This document shows positions 53,329 through 61,571 of a stretch of DNA of 64,000 nt, piece after piece. Location of the stretch: contig NZ_JAZHSB010000001.1 of assembly GCF_036924715.1 (NCBI RefSeq), positions 5,881,001 through 5,945,000 of the forward strand, written 5' to 3'. The translations under genes and the position numbers were made by a program. The notes beneath the pieces were generated by a model, which was not told the origin of the DNA, ran no database searches, and was given only the letters and a program-made list of their open reading frames with translations. The stretch is from Bradyrhizobium sp. AZCC 1721 (GTDB lineage: Bacteria; Pseudomonadota; Alphaproteobacteria; Rhizobiales; Xanthobacteraceae). Position 1 is the first letter of the stretch. Every line of letters begins with the position of its first letter.

Positions 53329-53997
53329 ATGGCGATTCTCCGGCTCCAATCGATCACGTGCCTCGGCCAGGCGGAGACCTTCACCGATGAGCTGTACGTG
53401 ACGTTCAACGGGACGAAGCGGTCGTTGCCGAACATGACGCGCGGTGAGACCAAGCCGCTCAGCGACGAGTTCTCCTTCGAAGGGGAGCGACAGCTGAGCC
53501 TGTTCGAGAACGACGGCGACCATTGGTACGACCGCGACGACTTCATCGGTCGGCACACGATCGACGACTCACCAGCCGATAGGACGCTCGAGTTCACGGG
53601 AAGCGGAAACGCTCTCGGGGCGCGCTACACGCTGAGCGTGAGCGTCGACCCCGCACCGCAGTCTGCCGTTCTCCGCCTCAGATCGATCACCTGCAACCAG
53701 CAGGCCGAGACGTTCACGGATGAGCTGTACGTGACCTTCAACGGGACTAAGCGCTCCCTTCCCAACATGACGCAAGGTCAGACCAAGGATCTCGACGACG
53801 AGTTCCTGTTCAGCGGATCACGAGAGTTGAGCCTGTTCGAGAATGACGGCGACCACTGGTACGACCGCGACGACTTCATCGCGAAGCACACGATCACCAC
53901 GGCCGCAACCGAGTCGACCCTCGACTTCATCGCGTCCGGCGGCAACGCCGGGAATGCGCACTACTCGCTGAGCCTGAGCGTCACCCCCGGACCATAG
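53329..53997 (+). CDS. two-repeat beta-sandwich protein, cassette gene 2
   Basis: 222 residues made of two copies of a domain of about 108 residues. Each reads L-SITC-QAETFTDELYVTFNG, KRSLPNMT, LSLFENDGDHWYDRDDFI and KHTI. The acidic cluster ENDGDHWYDRDDF suggests a Ca-binding, C2-like fold. The two halves are about 70 percent identical, so duplicated recently. It starts nine bases after gene 1 and ends 15 bases before gene 3. No signal peptide. Similar domains occur near secreted lipases and phosphoesterases in actinobacteria, by memory only. Confidence 0.7.
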   Translation: MAILRLQSITCLGQAETFTDELYVTFNGTKRSLPNMTRGETKPLSDEFSFEGERQLSLFENDGDHWYDRDDFIGRHTIDDSPADRTLEFTGSGNALGARYTLSVSVDPAPQSAVLRLRSITCNQQAETFTDELYVTFNGTKRSLPNMTQGQTKDLDDEFLFSGSRELSLFENDGDHWYDRDDFIAKHTITTAATESTLDFIASGGNAGNAHYSLSLSVTPGP

Positions 53998-54012
53998 GAA
54001 GGGTGCGTGATC

Positions 54013-54321
54013 ATGCCGGTCCGAGAGAAGTTCGTCCGTTCCGGAGACTGGCGCACGCTGGAGACATTCTGGAACGTCACCACGACAGCATGGTTCCAGA
54101 AGCCTGCGGGCGCAGAAGTGAAGATCCGCTACTCGGGTTGGTGGTTCGGCGCCGATCGGCAACGCCAACGCCTCGACGGCAGCACCGTGAAGCGGCTGGT
54201 CATCAGCCGCTGGTCGGTCTTCGCTGCGCGCCTCCAGATCCGGGTGACGAACGACACGGCGGTCATCTACGTCGTCGAGGCCGGTGACGTCGCCAACCTG
54301 CCCCCCGAAATCTCCTTCTGA
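54013..54321 (+). CDS. small beta-rich protein, cassette gene 3
   Basis: 102 residues from the ATG at 54013 (GAAGGG about eight bases upstream; GTG at 54007 is alternative). VKIRYSGWWFGADRQRQRLD, then GSTVKRLVISRWSVFAARLQ and IRVTNDTAVIYVVEAGDVAN: short alternating hydrophobic strands, two Trp pairs and a basic middle, like small beta-sandwich lectin or lipid-binding modules. Together with gene 2 it may act outside the cell, but no export signal is seen. Confidence 0.6.
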   Translation: MPVREKFVRSGDWRTLETFWNVTTTAWFQKPAGAEVKIRYSGWWFGADRQRQRLDGSTVKRLVISRWSVFAARLQIRVTNDTAVIYVVEAGDVANLPPEISF

Positions 54322-54348
54322 TCCGCCCCGTCGGCCTTCGGGGCGATG

Positions 54349-54519
54349 GATTGCCGCGAATCCGGCGGCATCCTTCTCTTCCTGCTCTTCCTCCTCCGGC
54401 AGCGGACGGTGCACACCCCGATCCTGTCGCTCCGGCTGTTCCGGATCCGCAACTTCTGGTCGGGCAACGTCGCGACGCTCTTCATCTACGCCGCCCTTTC
54501 GCTCGTCGTGGATCGGCGC
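54349..54519 (+). pseudogene. MFS drug transporter (DHA2 type) fragment
   Basis: One frame reads GGILLFLLFLLRQRTVHTPI, then LSLRLFRIRNFWSGNVATLF and IYAALSL, closely resembling the junction of helices 8-9 in actinobacterial EmrB/QacA-type transporters (PxLPLRLFRxRNF). The fragment is cut at the left by the gene 3 terminus and at the right by the 107-bp repeat. It supports an actinobacterial source for this segment. Confidence 0.6.
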
Positions 54520-54545
54520 CAAGCGACGCGTTCGATGTCCGAAGG

Positions 54546-54652
54546 GGGTCAATCGCGACCGGGTCGCGGCAATAGCAAGTCCAGCCACGTCCGCTATGCT
54601 GCCGAAGACGGAAGTAGATTCAGAGCATTGGCGGTAACGCATAGGCATGGCG
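54546..54652 (+). repeat. 107-bp direct repeat, copy B
   Basis: Partner of copy A (52315-52421), same orientation, 2231 bases apart. It truncates the MFS fragment at its left edge. Confidence 0.85.
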
Positions 54653-54694
54653 GGTGATCTCATATAACTGAATCAGCTCTTCTCCTTTGTTCTT

Positions 54695-54726
54695 CGGGTC
54701 CTGTCGGGGTCCCGGTTGGGTCCCGC
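54695..54726. repeat. tandem GGGTCC motifs beside attR
   Basis: Three GGGTCC motifs at about 12-base intervals (CGGGTCC, GGGGTCCCGG, GGGTCCCGC) lie 85-110 bases inside the right island boundary. They could be integrase arm-binding sites, but only their position supports this. Confidence 0.35.
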
Positions 54727-54807
54727 ATGAACGTGAACGAACGCAGAAGATCGCAAATTGTCGACGTAAAAAACCCCGAGAAAACAAGCGCGCCCTGCTG
54801 ATCCAGA

Positions 54808-54859
54808 CCGCTCATAACGGTCTGGTTGCAGGTTCGAGTCCTGCCGGGCCCACCAGCAA
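54808..54859 (+). other. attR: repeat of tRNA 3' end
   Basis: An exact 52-base copy of 43733-43784 (CCGCTCATAACGG... to CCACCAGCAA). The 5' half of a tRNA is absent, so this is not a functional gene. Right boundary of the island. The following 229 bases to 55088 hold two direct repeats of CTGCGTAATAACC (54969 and 54992) and no gene. Confidence 0.9.
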
Positions 54860-55088
54860 GATCAGGCTGGCTTCGCAATCACCGCACAACGCGGTCTCTT
54901 GCGCGGGGAAAGACAGGAAGCCTTCCCGGGCGAGGTACGGGCGCTATCTAAGTTTTTAACGGGCCTTCTGCGTAATAACCACGCGTTCTACTGCGTAATA
55001 ACCTGGTAGGCGCCCTCGACGCCCACGCGGCGGTGCGCCAACTGGCCGATAGGCAGAGCAACTATTCAATTCATTGGAGCACGCGCCC

Positions 55089-55751
55089 ATGCCCAAGAAT
55101 CCATTTACCGATGTCTGGCAGTTCCTGACCGCGACCACCGGCGACTATCTTCAGCTCGGAAACTGGCGCTTTCTGATCCTGGCGCTGTTCTGGGCGCTGC
55201 TGCTCGCCGGCATTGCGGTGGCCTTCCAGAATTGGCGGGAGGATCCGGCGCAACGCACCGGCCGACATCTTGGAATCTGGCTGGTCCGGGTCCTGATCGG
55301 CTGCATGTGGTTCGAGGGCATGTTGTGGAAACTCCCGCTGCCCGTGTCCGGCGGCCTGCAATACTGGACCGAACAGGAAACGACCCGCGCGGCGTTCGAG
55401 TTTCACGGCGCCTTCGTGAAGGATATCGTGTTGCCCAACATGAATTTCTTTGGGCCAATTGTTTTTCTTGCCGAGCTTGCGTTCGCCACTTCGATGATCC
55501 TCGGGCTTGCGGTACGATTTGTCGGCGTGCTGGGTCTCGCCTATACGCTGCAACTCTGGCTCGGCATTTATCGGCCGGGCGATCCGGCCGAGTGGCCGTG
55601 GTCTTACATGTTCCTGGCCATGCTGATGTTCCTGTTTGTGGTCGAGGGCGCCGGCCGCAGTCTCGGCCTTGATGCCTGGTTGCGCCGCAAAATCCCTACC
55701 GTGCGCGATGGGAAGGGACCTATTGGCTGGTTCTTCAACATCGCCGGTTAG
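55089..55751 (+). CDS. DoxD/TQO-small-subunit-like membrane protein
   Basis: 220 residues from the ATG at 55089, GGAG nine bases upstream. Four membrane helices: WRFLILALFWALLLAGIAVA, LVRVLIGCMWFEGMLWKLPL, the LAELAFATSMILGLAVRFVG region, and the C-terminal MFLAMLMFLFVVEGAGRSLG. The MWFEGMLWKLP and GRSLGLDAWLRRK signatures belong to the DoxD/DoxX family (thiosulfate:quinone oxidoreductase small subunit and relatives). Without a DoxA partner, thiosulfate oxidation cannot be claimed. It lies 29 bases upstream of the exported methyltransferase gene. Confidence 0.8.
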   Translation: MPKNPFTDVWQFLTATTGDYLQLGNWRFLILALFWALLLAGIAVAFQNWREDPAQRTGRHLGIWLVRVLIGCMWFEGMLWKLPLPVSGGLQYWTEQETTRAAFEFHGAFVKDIVLPNMNFFGPIVFLAELAFATSMILGLAVRFVGVLGLAYTLQLWLGIYRPGDPAEWPWSYMFLAMLMFLFVVEGAGRSLGLDAWLRRKIPTVRDGKGPIGWFFNIAG

Positions 55752-55780
55752 TCGTTGTCGTTCTACGTGGGGAGACGAGC

Positions 55781-56527
55781 ATGATAGCACTGGCCCGCGC
55801 GGTGACGCTTCTTGTGGGCCTAGGCCTAGGCGCAAGTTGCGGACATGCCGCTGACATTGGCTATCTTGCTCCGCCGGGTGTCCCTGCAAAGGAGTTTCCC
55901 GCGCCTCAGCGCCCGGTTGCGCAGATCGTCAGCCCAGGCCGTGCCTCCGAGCAGCACCGCGATTCCCTGAATGAGGCGGGTGAGATCGCCCGCCTTCTTG
56001 AACTCAAGCCAGGCATGACCGTCGCCGACATTGGTGCAGGCAGCGGCTACCACACGGTGCGTCTCTCCGGTCTCGTCGGTCCCACCGGCGCCGTCATCGC
56101 CCAGGACGTCACGCGAAGTTACCTCATCGCGCTCGCCAGGCGAACGCAACGCCTGAGGCTGACAAATGTCACATTCGCGCTGGGCAAACCACACGACCCG
56201 CGCCTTCCCGGCTCCTCGCTCGACGCTGCCATCCTCGTGCACATGTATCACGAAATAGCTCAGCCCTACGCCTTGCTCTACAATCTGGCGCCCGCCTTGA
56301 GGTCGGGCGCGCGGGTCGGAATTGTCGACCTCGAGCGTCCGACGTCGGAGCATGGCACGCCGATCGAGCTGTTGCGTTGCGAACTGACCGCCATTGGCTA
56401 TCGCGAGGTCGCCACACATCAGCTCGCAGGCGACGGCGGATACCTGGCGGTGTTTTCGCCACCGGAGCCACGGGATCGAAAAGCCCCCCGGGACATCGTT
56501 GCTTGTCGGGGTGCCGGCACTCGCTGA
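55781..56527 (+). CDS. exported SAM-dependent methyltransferase-like protein
   Basis: 248 residues. Hydrophobic signal peptide (MIALARAVTLLVGLGLGASCGHA) with likely cleavage before ADIGYL, so the protein is periplasmic. Then a Rossmann methyltransferase domain with motif I MTVADIGAGSGYHTVRLSGL, VIAQDVTRSYLIALARR and SLDAAILVHMYHEIAQPYAL. SAM is not normally available in the periplasm, so either it is imported, the domain binds something else, or export is wrong. Cotranscribed with the DoxD gene and convergent with the glycosyltransferase operon, one base apart. Confidence 0.8.
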   Translation: MIALARAVTLLVGLGLGASCGHAADIGYLAPPGVPAKEFPAPQRPVAQIVSPGRASEQHRDSLNEAGEIARLLELKPGMTVADIGAGSGYHTVRLSGLVGPTGAVIAQDVTRSYLIALARRTQRLRLTNVTFALGKPHDPRLPGSSLDAAILVHMYHEIAQPYALLYNLAPALRSGARVGIVDLERPTSEHGTPIELLRCELTAIGYREVATHQLAGDGGYLAVFSPPEPRDRKAPRDIVACRGAGTR

Positions 56528-56528
56528 T

Positions 56529-57302
56529 CTAGCCATGCCTCTCTCCCGGACCCCTTTGGTGTCGCAGCTCAATTGCGAGGCGAACAAATGTCGTCGAAAT
56601 CGACCAAGCTGCCTTGATGCCGGCAATGAGATTGCCGGAGACCTTCGATACCCCACCGATCCGGCGCCGCTGCCCCACGGCGATCTCGAGTGCCGGCAAG
56701 CGAGCGGCCGCAACCCGCATCAGCATTTCCAGGTTCCAGCCATACGTCTCCTCCTTCATACCGAGATGTCTGAGCTCATCCCGCCGGATGGCGCGAAACG
56801 GCGACAGGTCGGTGAAGCCTACGCCATAGACGACGCGCAGGAGCAGCCTGGCGACATGGGCCGCGAGGAGCTGCTGCGGCGCCAGGCTGCCGGATTCGCG
56901 TGAACCGCGAACGCGCGAGCCGACAACGAAGATGGCCTGCCCAGCCATGATCGGCGATACAAGATCTGAGATGCGCTCTGCAGGATCACTGCCGTCACCG
57001 TCGAGAAAGACCAGAATGTCGGCGTCGTCGCGCACAGCGGCGATGCCTGCCTGGATGGCGCGACCGTAGCCACGTCGCGGCTCGGCAATCACGCGAGCTC
57101 CGGCGGCCCGGGCCCGCTCGGCCGTGCGGTCCCGCGAGCCGCCGTCGACAACGACGACTTCACTCACGTTCTGTGCCAGCACTGCAGCTACGACCTGGCC
57201 GATTGCCGTTTCCTCGTCGAGGCATGGAATGATCGCCGAAACGACTGGCGGTTGACACAACACGGGCCGCTTCCCGCCGATCCCATGGGTCACCTCTTTC
57301 AC
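56529..57302 (-). CDS. glycosyltransferase family 2 (dolichyl-phosphate mannose synthase-like)
   Basis: 257 residues starting at GTG 57302, which overlaps the radical SAM stop (GTGA). GT-A fold: VVSAIIPCLDEETAIGQVVA, VVVDGGSRDRTAERARAAGA, and the nucleotide/metal site ILVFLDGDGSDPAERI. GVGFTDLSPFRAIRRDELRH is typical of polyprenyl-phosphate sugar transferases and of DUF-type GT2s in lipid pathways. Last gene of a five-gene operon; all genes overlap by four bases. The donor and acceptor are unknown. Confidence 0.85.
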   Translation of the reverse strand: MKEVTHGIGGKRPVLCQPPVVSAIIPCLDEETAIGQVVAAVLAQNVSEVVVVDGGSRDRTAERARAAGARVIAEPRRGYGRAIQAGIAAVRDDADILVFLDGDGSDPAERISDLVSPIMAGQAIFVVGSRVRGSRESGSLAPQQLLAAHVARLLLRVVYGVGFTDLSPFRAIRRDELRHLGMKEETYGWNLEMLMRVAAARLPALEIAVGQRRRIGGVSKVSGNLIAGIKAAWSISTTFVRLAIELRHQRGPGERHG

Positions 57303-58378
57303 AGGCTCCAGCGCAGGCCGCAATTGGAGCAGCTCTTAGGCGGCTTGTCCGATAGCAGGGCCGCACGAAACTCCCGATACGCGGACCCGTTCCAGATGTC
57401 GTGTAAGGACTGCTGCCCTGCATGGCCAAGCGTGTAGTTCTCGTAGCCATGTTGCGAAAATGGCGCGATGCAGCATGGCAAGGCGCGGCCATTGGCCGTG
57501 AAATACATCAACGACCACGGCCGTCGGCAGAGCGACCACGGCGAACCGTCACCACTGCCCTTTAGGCTCAGTCCCGGCTCGGTTGCGGCGCCCGACGCGC
57601 TGAAGGTCACGCCGAGGGAATGCGCCAGATCCTCCGCTTCTTTCAAGTAGGCCGCTTCTGCCTGCGTCAGGCGCTCGAACAGGGCCTGATCCGGTCGCGC
57701 CATGCCAATGGCGGATTCAGTGAAGAATACGAGCCGTTGCAGATAAACCTCTTTGACACCGATCTCCGCCGCAACTTTCACAAATGCAGGCAGTTGCTCG
57801 ACAGTCTCTTTCAGGCCGGTGAGCCAAACGGAAACTTGCGGCCTTGCGAACCCCTCCCGCTCCTGTAGCTCGCGAAAGGCGCGAACATTGCGGACAATCC
57901 GACCGAAATAATCCCTGCCACGGATCGCCTTGAAGCTCTCGCGGTTTGACGCGTCGAGCGATACACGCAGCTCATCAAGCCCGGCGTCAATCAGAGCACG
58001 GCCGTTGCGCTCACTGAGGACCGTTCCATTGGTGTTGAACAAGACGTAAACGCCGCGCTCTTTCAGGTATTTGACCATTCGCGGCAGGTTCGGGACCAGC
58101 ATCGGCTCGCCAACGCCGTGCAGAACCACGCGCGCCAGATCGGGAAGCTGGTCGACAATCGACGTGAACAAATCCCAGCTCATGTCTGCCGGCGGCTCGA
58201 GCTCCTCGTAGGTGCGAGGACAGGTGGTGCACAGCAGATTGCAGCGGTTGGTCACTTCCAGATAAGCGCAGACCGGCGGACGCTGGGCAACCTCGGTGCG
58301 CTCGCCCGTGACCGTCTCGTGATAGCGGCGCGGATCGAACGGCGCGCCAGTGCCCTGCACTTCGCCGGAAATGTTCAT
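57299..58378 (-). CDS. radical SAM/SPASM enzyme
   Basis: 359 residues from the ATG at 58378. The 4Fe-4S motif CNLLCTTC is at about residues 48-55 (VTNRCNLLCTTCPRTYEELE). GEPMLVPNLPRMVKYLKERG and DELRVSLDASNRESFKAIRG follow the AdoMet barrel pattern. The C-terminal SPASM region has LCRRPWSLMYFTANGRALPC, CIAPFSQHGYENY and SCSNCGL. It lacks the ArsS-type C-terminal domain. It may build or modify the acceptor of the glycosyltransferases. ATGA overlap with the membrane glycosyltransferase gene. Confidence 0.88.
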   Translation of the reverse strand: MNISGEVQGTGAPFDPRRYHETVTGERTEVAQRPPVCAYLEVTNRCNLLCTTCPRTYEELEPPADMSWDLFTSIVDQLPDLARVVLHGVGEPMLVPNLPRMVKYLKERGVYVLFNTNGTVLSERNGRALIDAGLDELRVSLDASNRESFKAIRGRDYFGRIVRNVRAFRELQEREGFARPQVSVWLTGLKETVEQLPAFVKVAAEIGVKEVYLQRLVFFTESAIGMARPDQALFERLTQAEAAYLKEAEDLAHSLGVTFSASGAATEPGLSLKGSGDGSPWSLCRRPWSLMYFTANGRALPCCIAPFSQHGYENYTLGHAGQQSLHDIWNGSAYREFRAALLSDKPPKSCSNCGLRWSL

Positions 58379-59748
58379 TGCGATGCCCCGGAATCTGCAG
58401 TCCGCTGCATGCGGGCCCTCCACGCCGTAAAGGCGCAAGCCAGGAAAAGACCTCCGAACAGAATTGATTTGCTCACAATTCTCGGAATGTAGAAATCCCA
58501 ATCGAGCTGTTCGGACAGCAACAGCGCTCCGATCGAAACGGCCCAGGTAGGCGCCGATCCACACAGGGCGACAAACGGCATTATAATGAGAAAATGCCAG
58601 GGATAGTTGGGCGACAACAACAGAAGCGTGAGAAGTAACAGCATGTTGATGTCGGCAAGACGGAATGCGATGCTGTGATGAGAGCTGCGGGCCACGGAGA
58701 GCCCCGTGAACCAAAGAGCCAGCGCGGCCAGTGCAACGTAGGCGGCAACATCACCTTCATGATAGCCAAACACAAGGCGCCAAAGTGACAACAGCCAGAG
58801 ATCGTTGCCGCCACTGATCCCCTGTTCTGTCAGATAGCCTTTGGTCAGGAATCCGAGAACTCCCGAGCCGACCGACAGATAGGGAAGATAGCAAAGCGCG
58901 ACGGTAGCGATCACGACGAGCGGCATCTTAACGTCCCAAGGGCGCCAGATCCCGGCCAGCACCGGCGCCGCATAGGGCTTCACCAGCACCGAAAACGCGA
59001 TCACGACGGCTCCGCGGAGAGCGTGGCCGGTCAGGGCAATCCACAGGCCCAGCAGCATCAGCGCAACCATCAGCGCGTCGACATGGCCGTTGTTGGCAAT
59101 CTCCCACACAGGCAGCGGATGCCAGAGATAGGCAACTACGCGCGTCACCGGGCGGTCCATACGCCGCAGCAGGACCACGATCAGTATCACCGTGACGGAC
59201 TCGCACGCCAGCAGCGCGAGACGCATCGTCGTCACGCTCTCGCCGATCCGCGTGACAATGAGGAAGAAGAATTGCGCCACGGGAGGATAGATGGTTACGG
59301 CGGTATCAGCCCGGTTGATGTGAGGAAAGACCATCCTGTCGCGCAGAAACGCCAGCGACTCATCGGCTGGCATGAAGCGATAAGGATTGATGCCTGCGGC
59401 CTGAATCCTGCCATCCCAGACGTAGCGATAGACGTCGCTGGACAGAAGGGGATCGAACAGCAGCACATAAGCTCTCAGCGCGATCCCAAGTCCAACGATA
59501 AGCCATAGTGCGCGACCAGTTGGCGAACGTTCCGCCAGACCTGTCGCTACGATCGTCAGCAGACCTGCAAGGATGCTCAGAGCAATGAAGGCATTGTCGC
59601 CAGCCGCCTCGAAGGCATAAGGAGTCACCAGGGTAAGACCGCACAAGACAACTCCGATGCCGGCCAACAGGAAAAGTGGAGACATCTTGTGGTCGGAACG
59701 CATCAGTCGACCGAATTGACCGGCGATCGCTCCTGGCATGGACTTCAT
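58375..59748 (-). CDS. polytopic membrane glycosyltransferase (GT87/mannosyltransferase-like)
   Basis: 457 residues from the ATG at 59748 (ATGA overlap with the gene before). About ten to eleven membrane helices. The periplasmic-side motif SSDVYRYVWDGRIQAAGINP then YRFMPADES contains the acidic residue typical of GT-C enzymes (D-V-Y-R-Y). YPPVAQFFFLIVTRIG and NNGHVDALMVALMLLGLWIA are also conserved in GT87-like proteins. It would use a polyprenyl-phosphate sugar as donor, which fits the DPM-like GT2 downstream. Confidence 0.82.
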   Translation of the reverse strand: MKSMPGAIAGQFGRLMRSDHKMSPLFLLAGIGVVLCGLTLVTPYAFEAAGDNAFIALSILAGLLTIVATGLAERSPTGRALWLIVGLGIALRAYVLLFDPLLSSDVYRYVWDGRIQAAGINPYRFMPADESLAFLRDRMVFPHINRADTAVTIYPPVAQFFFLIVTRIGESVTTMRLALLACESVTVILIVVLLRRMDRPVTRVVAYLWHPLPVWEIANNGHVDALMVALMLLGLWIALTGHALRGAVVIAFSVLVKPYAAPVLAGIWRPWDVKMPLVVIATVALCYLPYLSVGSGVLGFLTKGYLTEQGISGGNDLWLLSLWRLVFGYHEGDVAAYVALAALALWFTGLSVARSSHHSIAFRLADINMLLLLTLLLLSPNYPWHFLIIMPFVALCGSAPTWAVSIGALLLSEQLDWDFYIPRIVSKSILFGGLFLACAFTAWRARMQRTADSGASQ

Positions 59749-60449
59749 TGGCTTACCTGCGGCGCGTCCTTCAAAAAGGCCCGGCTCGCCGCGGCAAATC
59801 CGCCGCCGCGAAAGCGGGTCGAATGCCCGGCTAGCTCGTCCCGCAGCCACCGCAAGGTTTCGATATCGTCGACATCGTACCATTCCGGTAGCAGGGTCGT
59901 AGCGAGCCCGATTTCGGCGGCGCGCTCGCAAGTACTGCGAGCCACGGTTTCCGTTCCCCATGCGATCTGCGTAAACAGGTGCTTGTGCGGGTGCTTCAAG
60001 CCGATGAGATAGTAGCCACCGTCGCTTGCTGGCCCAAGCACCATCCGGTCTCCGGGCGCGCGCACGGCCTCAATAGCCTGTACCAGCAAATGGATTGGCA
60101 GCGTCGGGCTGTCGCCATTGACGAGCAGGACACAGTCATGTCCGGCGCCCAGGAACGCGCGCGTCGCGCCCAACAACACATGCCCCAAATCGTCGCCAGC
60201 CTGTAGCAACAGTCCGAACCCTGCCGGAAGCAGTTGCCGCATGACGTCTTCGGTGCCCGCCGGCGCGTAGATGCCGTAGCCGCGCCTGCCGAGCGCCTCA
60301 GGGACCGCCTCGATTGCCGCGGCCACGTCGCGCAAAAAGCAGGCGGACAGCTCGGAAGCGGCAACGTCGCCAATGACCGTCGCAAGTCGCGTCTTTGAGC
60401 GGCCGGGCAGCGGCGCCTTGCATACAATCCCGATCGCCGCGACGCTCAT
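59745..60449 (-). CDS. TIGR04282/DUF2064 glycosyltransferase
   Basis: 234 residues. The N-terminal AAIGIVCKAPLPGRSKTRLA and central LLVNGDSPTLPIHLLVQAIE with DRMVLGPASDGGYYLIGLKH are diagnostic of the DUF2064 group, which includes proteins annotated as arsenosugar-biosynthesis glycosyltransferases. The metal site is NGDSP. It overlaps the nucleoside phosphorylase gene by four bases (ATGA). It probably transfers a sugar or nucleotide to the ribosyl product, by family analogy. Confidence 0.85.
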   Translation of the reverse strand: MSVAAIGIVCKAPLPGRSKTRLATVIGDVAASELSACFLRDVAAAIEAVPEALGRRGYGIYAPAGTEDVMRQLLPAGFGLLLQAGDDLGHVLLGATRAFLGAGHDCVLLVNGDSPTLPIHLLVQAIEAVRAPGDRMVLGPASDGGYYLIGLKHPHKHLFTQIAWGTETVARSTCERAAEIGLATTLLPEWYDVDDIETLRWLRDELAGHSTRFRGGGFAAASRAFLKDAPQVSQ

Positions 60450-61255
60450 GGCAGCCGTGACCGCAGGCGATCGGCGGCGATCGCGATCAACTGCAGCGCG
60501 TCATCGCTGCCGTCTGCTTCGCCCTTTTCAAAATCCCCGTCGACGCGCCCCATTTGATTTGTCACATGTGCGAAGCACAGGACGGGCTTTTGCCTGACTT
60601 GTGCGAACGCATAGAGCGCGGCTGCTTCCATTTCGACTGCCATCAGATTCCTTTTGACCATGGCGTCGATCGCCGGCTGGGTCTCGCGGAACGGCGCGTC
60701 GGTTGTCCAGGTCGCGCCTGTGAGCACCGGCACGGGAAATCCACCGAATGCGCCGTCGAGCGCCGCGATCAATCCGGCATCCGCATCCGAATAGTCGGAC
60801 GGCGCCATGTAGTGATAGCTGGTGCCTTCGTCGCGCAGCGCGCGTTCGATGATGATGAAATAAGGCGGCGGGCGCGTCGGCACGATCTGCCCGGAGGACG
60901 TGACGCTGATCAGGAGCTTGCAGCCCGATGCGAACAATTCCTCGGCGATCAGCACCGCGTACGAGGCGCCGACGGCGCAGCCGACAATTCCGAACTCAAT
61001 CCCGTCGCGACTGAAGCTGTAGAGCTGCGTGTGATAGCAGGCCCATCCCGCTTCAAGCCGGGCCTCGCCACGGGCGAGCAGGCTGCGCACGATGTCGCCG
61101 TCCGGATCGAGGATGCAGATGTTCGGGATGCCGGCGTCAATAATCCGCTTTTGCCTGCGCGCTTCGCGCAGCAGATTTTCCGGCGTGAAGGCGGACGGCT
61201 GCGCATAGTGCTTTTGCGCGAGGATGGGCGGGACCCCGCCCTCATTGACTGCCAT
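60446..61255 (-). CDS. nucleoside phosphorylase (PNP/UDP family)
   Basis: About 269 residues from the ATG at 61255 (MAVNEGGVPPILAQKHYAQP). Upstream in-frame extension to 61366 starts with TTG and is less likely. Fold features are GIVGCAVGASYAVLIAEELF, KLLISVTSSGQIVPTRPPPY, RNLMAVEMEAAALYAFAQVR (the base/ribose-binding Met-Glu) and CFAHVTNQMG. It releases a base from a nucleoside using phosphate. First gene of the five-gene operon, where removing adenine from an adenosylated precursor would be a logical role. Confidence 0.82.
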   Translation of the reverse strand: MAVNEGGVPPILAQKHYAQPSAFTPENLLREARRQKRIIDAGIPNICILDPDGDIVRSLLARGEARLEAGWACYHTQLYSFSRDGIEFGIVGCAVGASYAVLIAEELFASGCKLLISVTSSGQIVPTRPPPYFIIIERALRDEGTSYHYMAPSDYSDADAGLIAALDGAFGGFPVPVLTGATWTTDAPFRETQPAIDAMVKRNLMAVEMEAAALYAFAQVRQKPVLCFAHVTNQMGRVDGDFEKGEADGSDDALQLIAIAADRLRSRLP

Positions 61256-61571
61256 CACCAGACAAGCCTCGTCACCCGGTTGCCGGTCATTGGTAGCGTT
61301 CTCTCCGACAACGGGCAAGTTCTCCGCAACAGCGGGCAAGCGCCGCCAAGGTTTCGGCGACGTCAAAAAAAGATTTCAGGTGGTGTAACAAGATGGCCTT
61401 GAAGAACGTAATAACCGCGGCCCGTACTCGCTGCTGGCACGGCAAGGGCTTGCCATGCCCCAAGCCAGTCGTGTTGATCCGATGGTGCGCGTGGCGTAGC
61501 ATTGGTCGCAAGGGTAGCGGATGCGATATTTTCGAACTTTGGTACGCAACACCTAAGCGTCGAGGGTCGCC

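Larger units (their letters stand above)
43785..54859. mobile_element. 11-kb tRNA-integrated genomic island
   Basis: Bounded by the tRNA gene and a perfect 52-bp direct repeat of its 3' end. Inside are a TetR/flavoprotein/methyltransferase cassette, a DUF7660-like gene, a truncated tyrosine integrase, a phosphoesterase with FG-GAP repeats and a three-gene cassette, with gene fragments and repeats between them. Gene density is low and base composition changes from block to block, so the island is an aged mosaic. No intact integrase, relaxase or phage structural gene remains. Confidence 0.8.

Noticed and set aside
54808..54859. A second tRNA gene
   Set aside because: Only the 3' part from the anticodon stem onward is present; it is the attachment-site duplicate.
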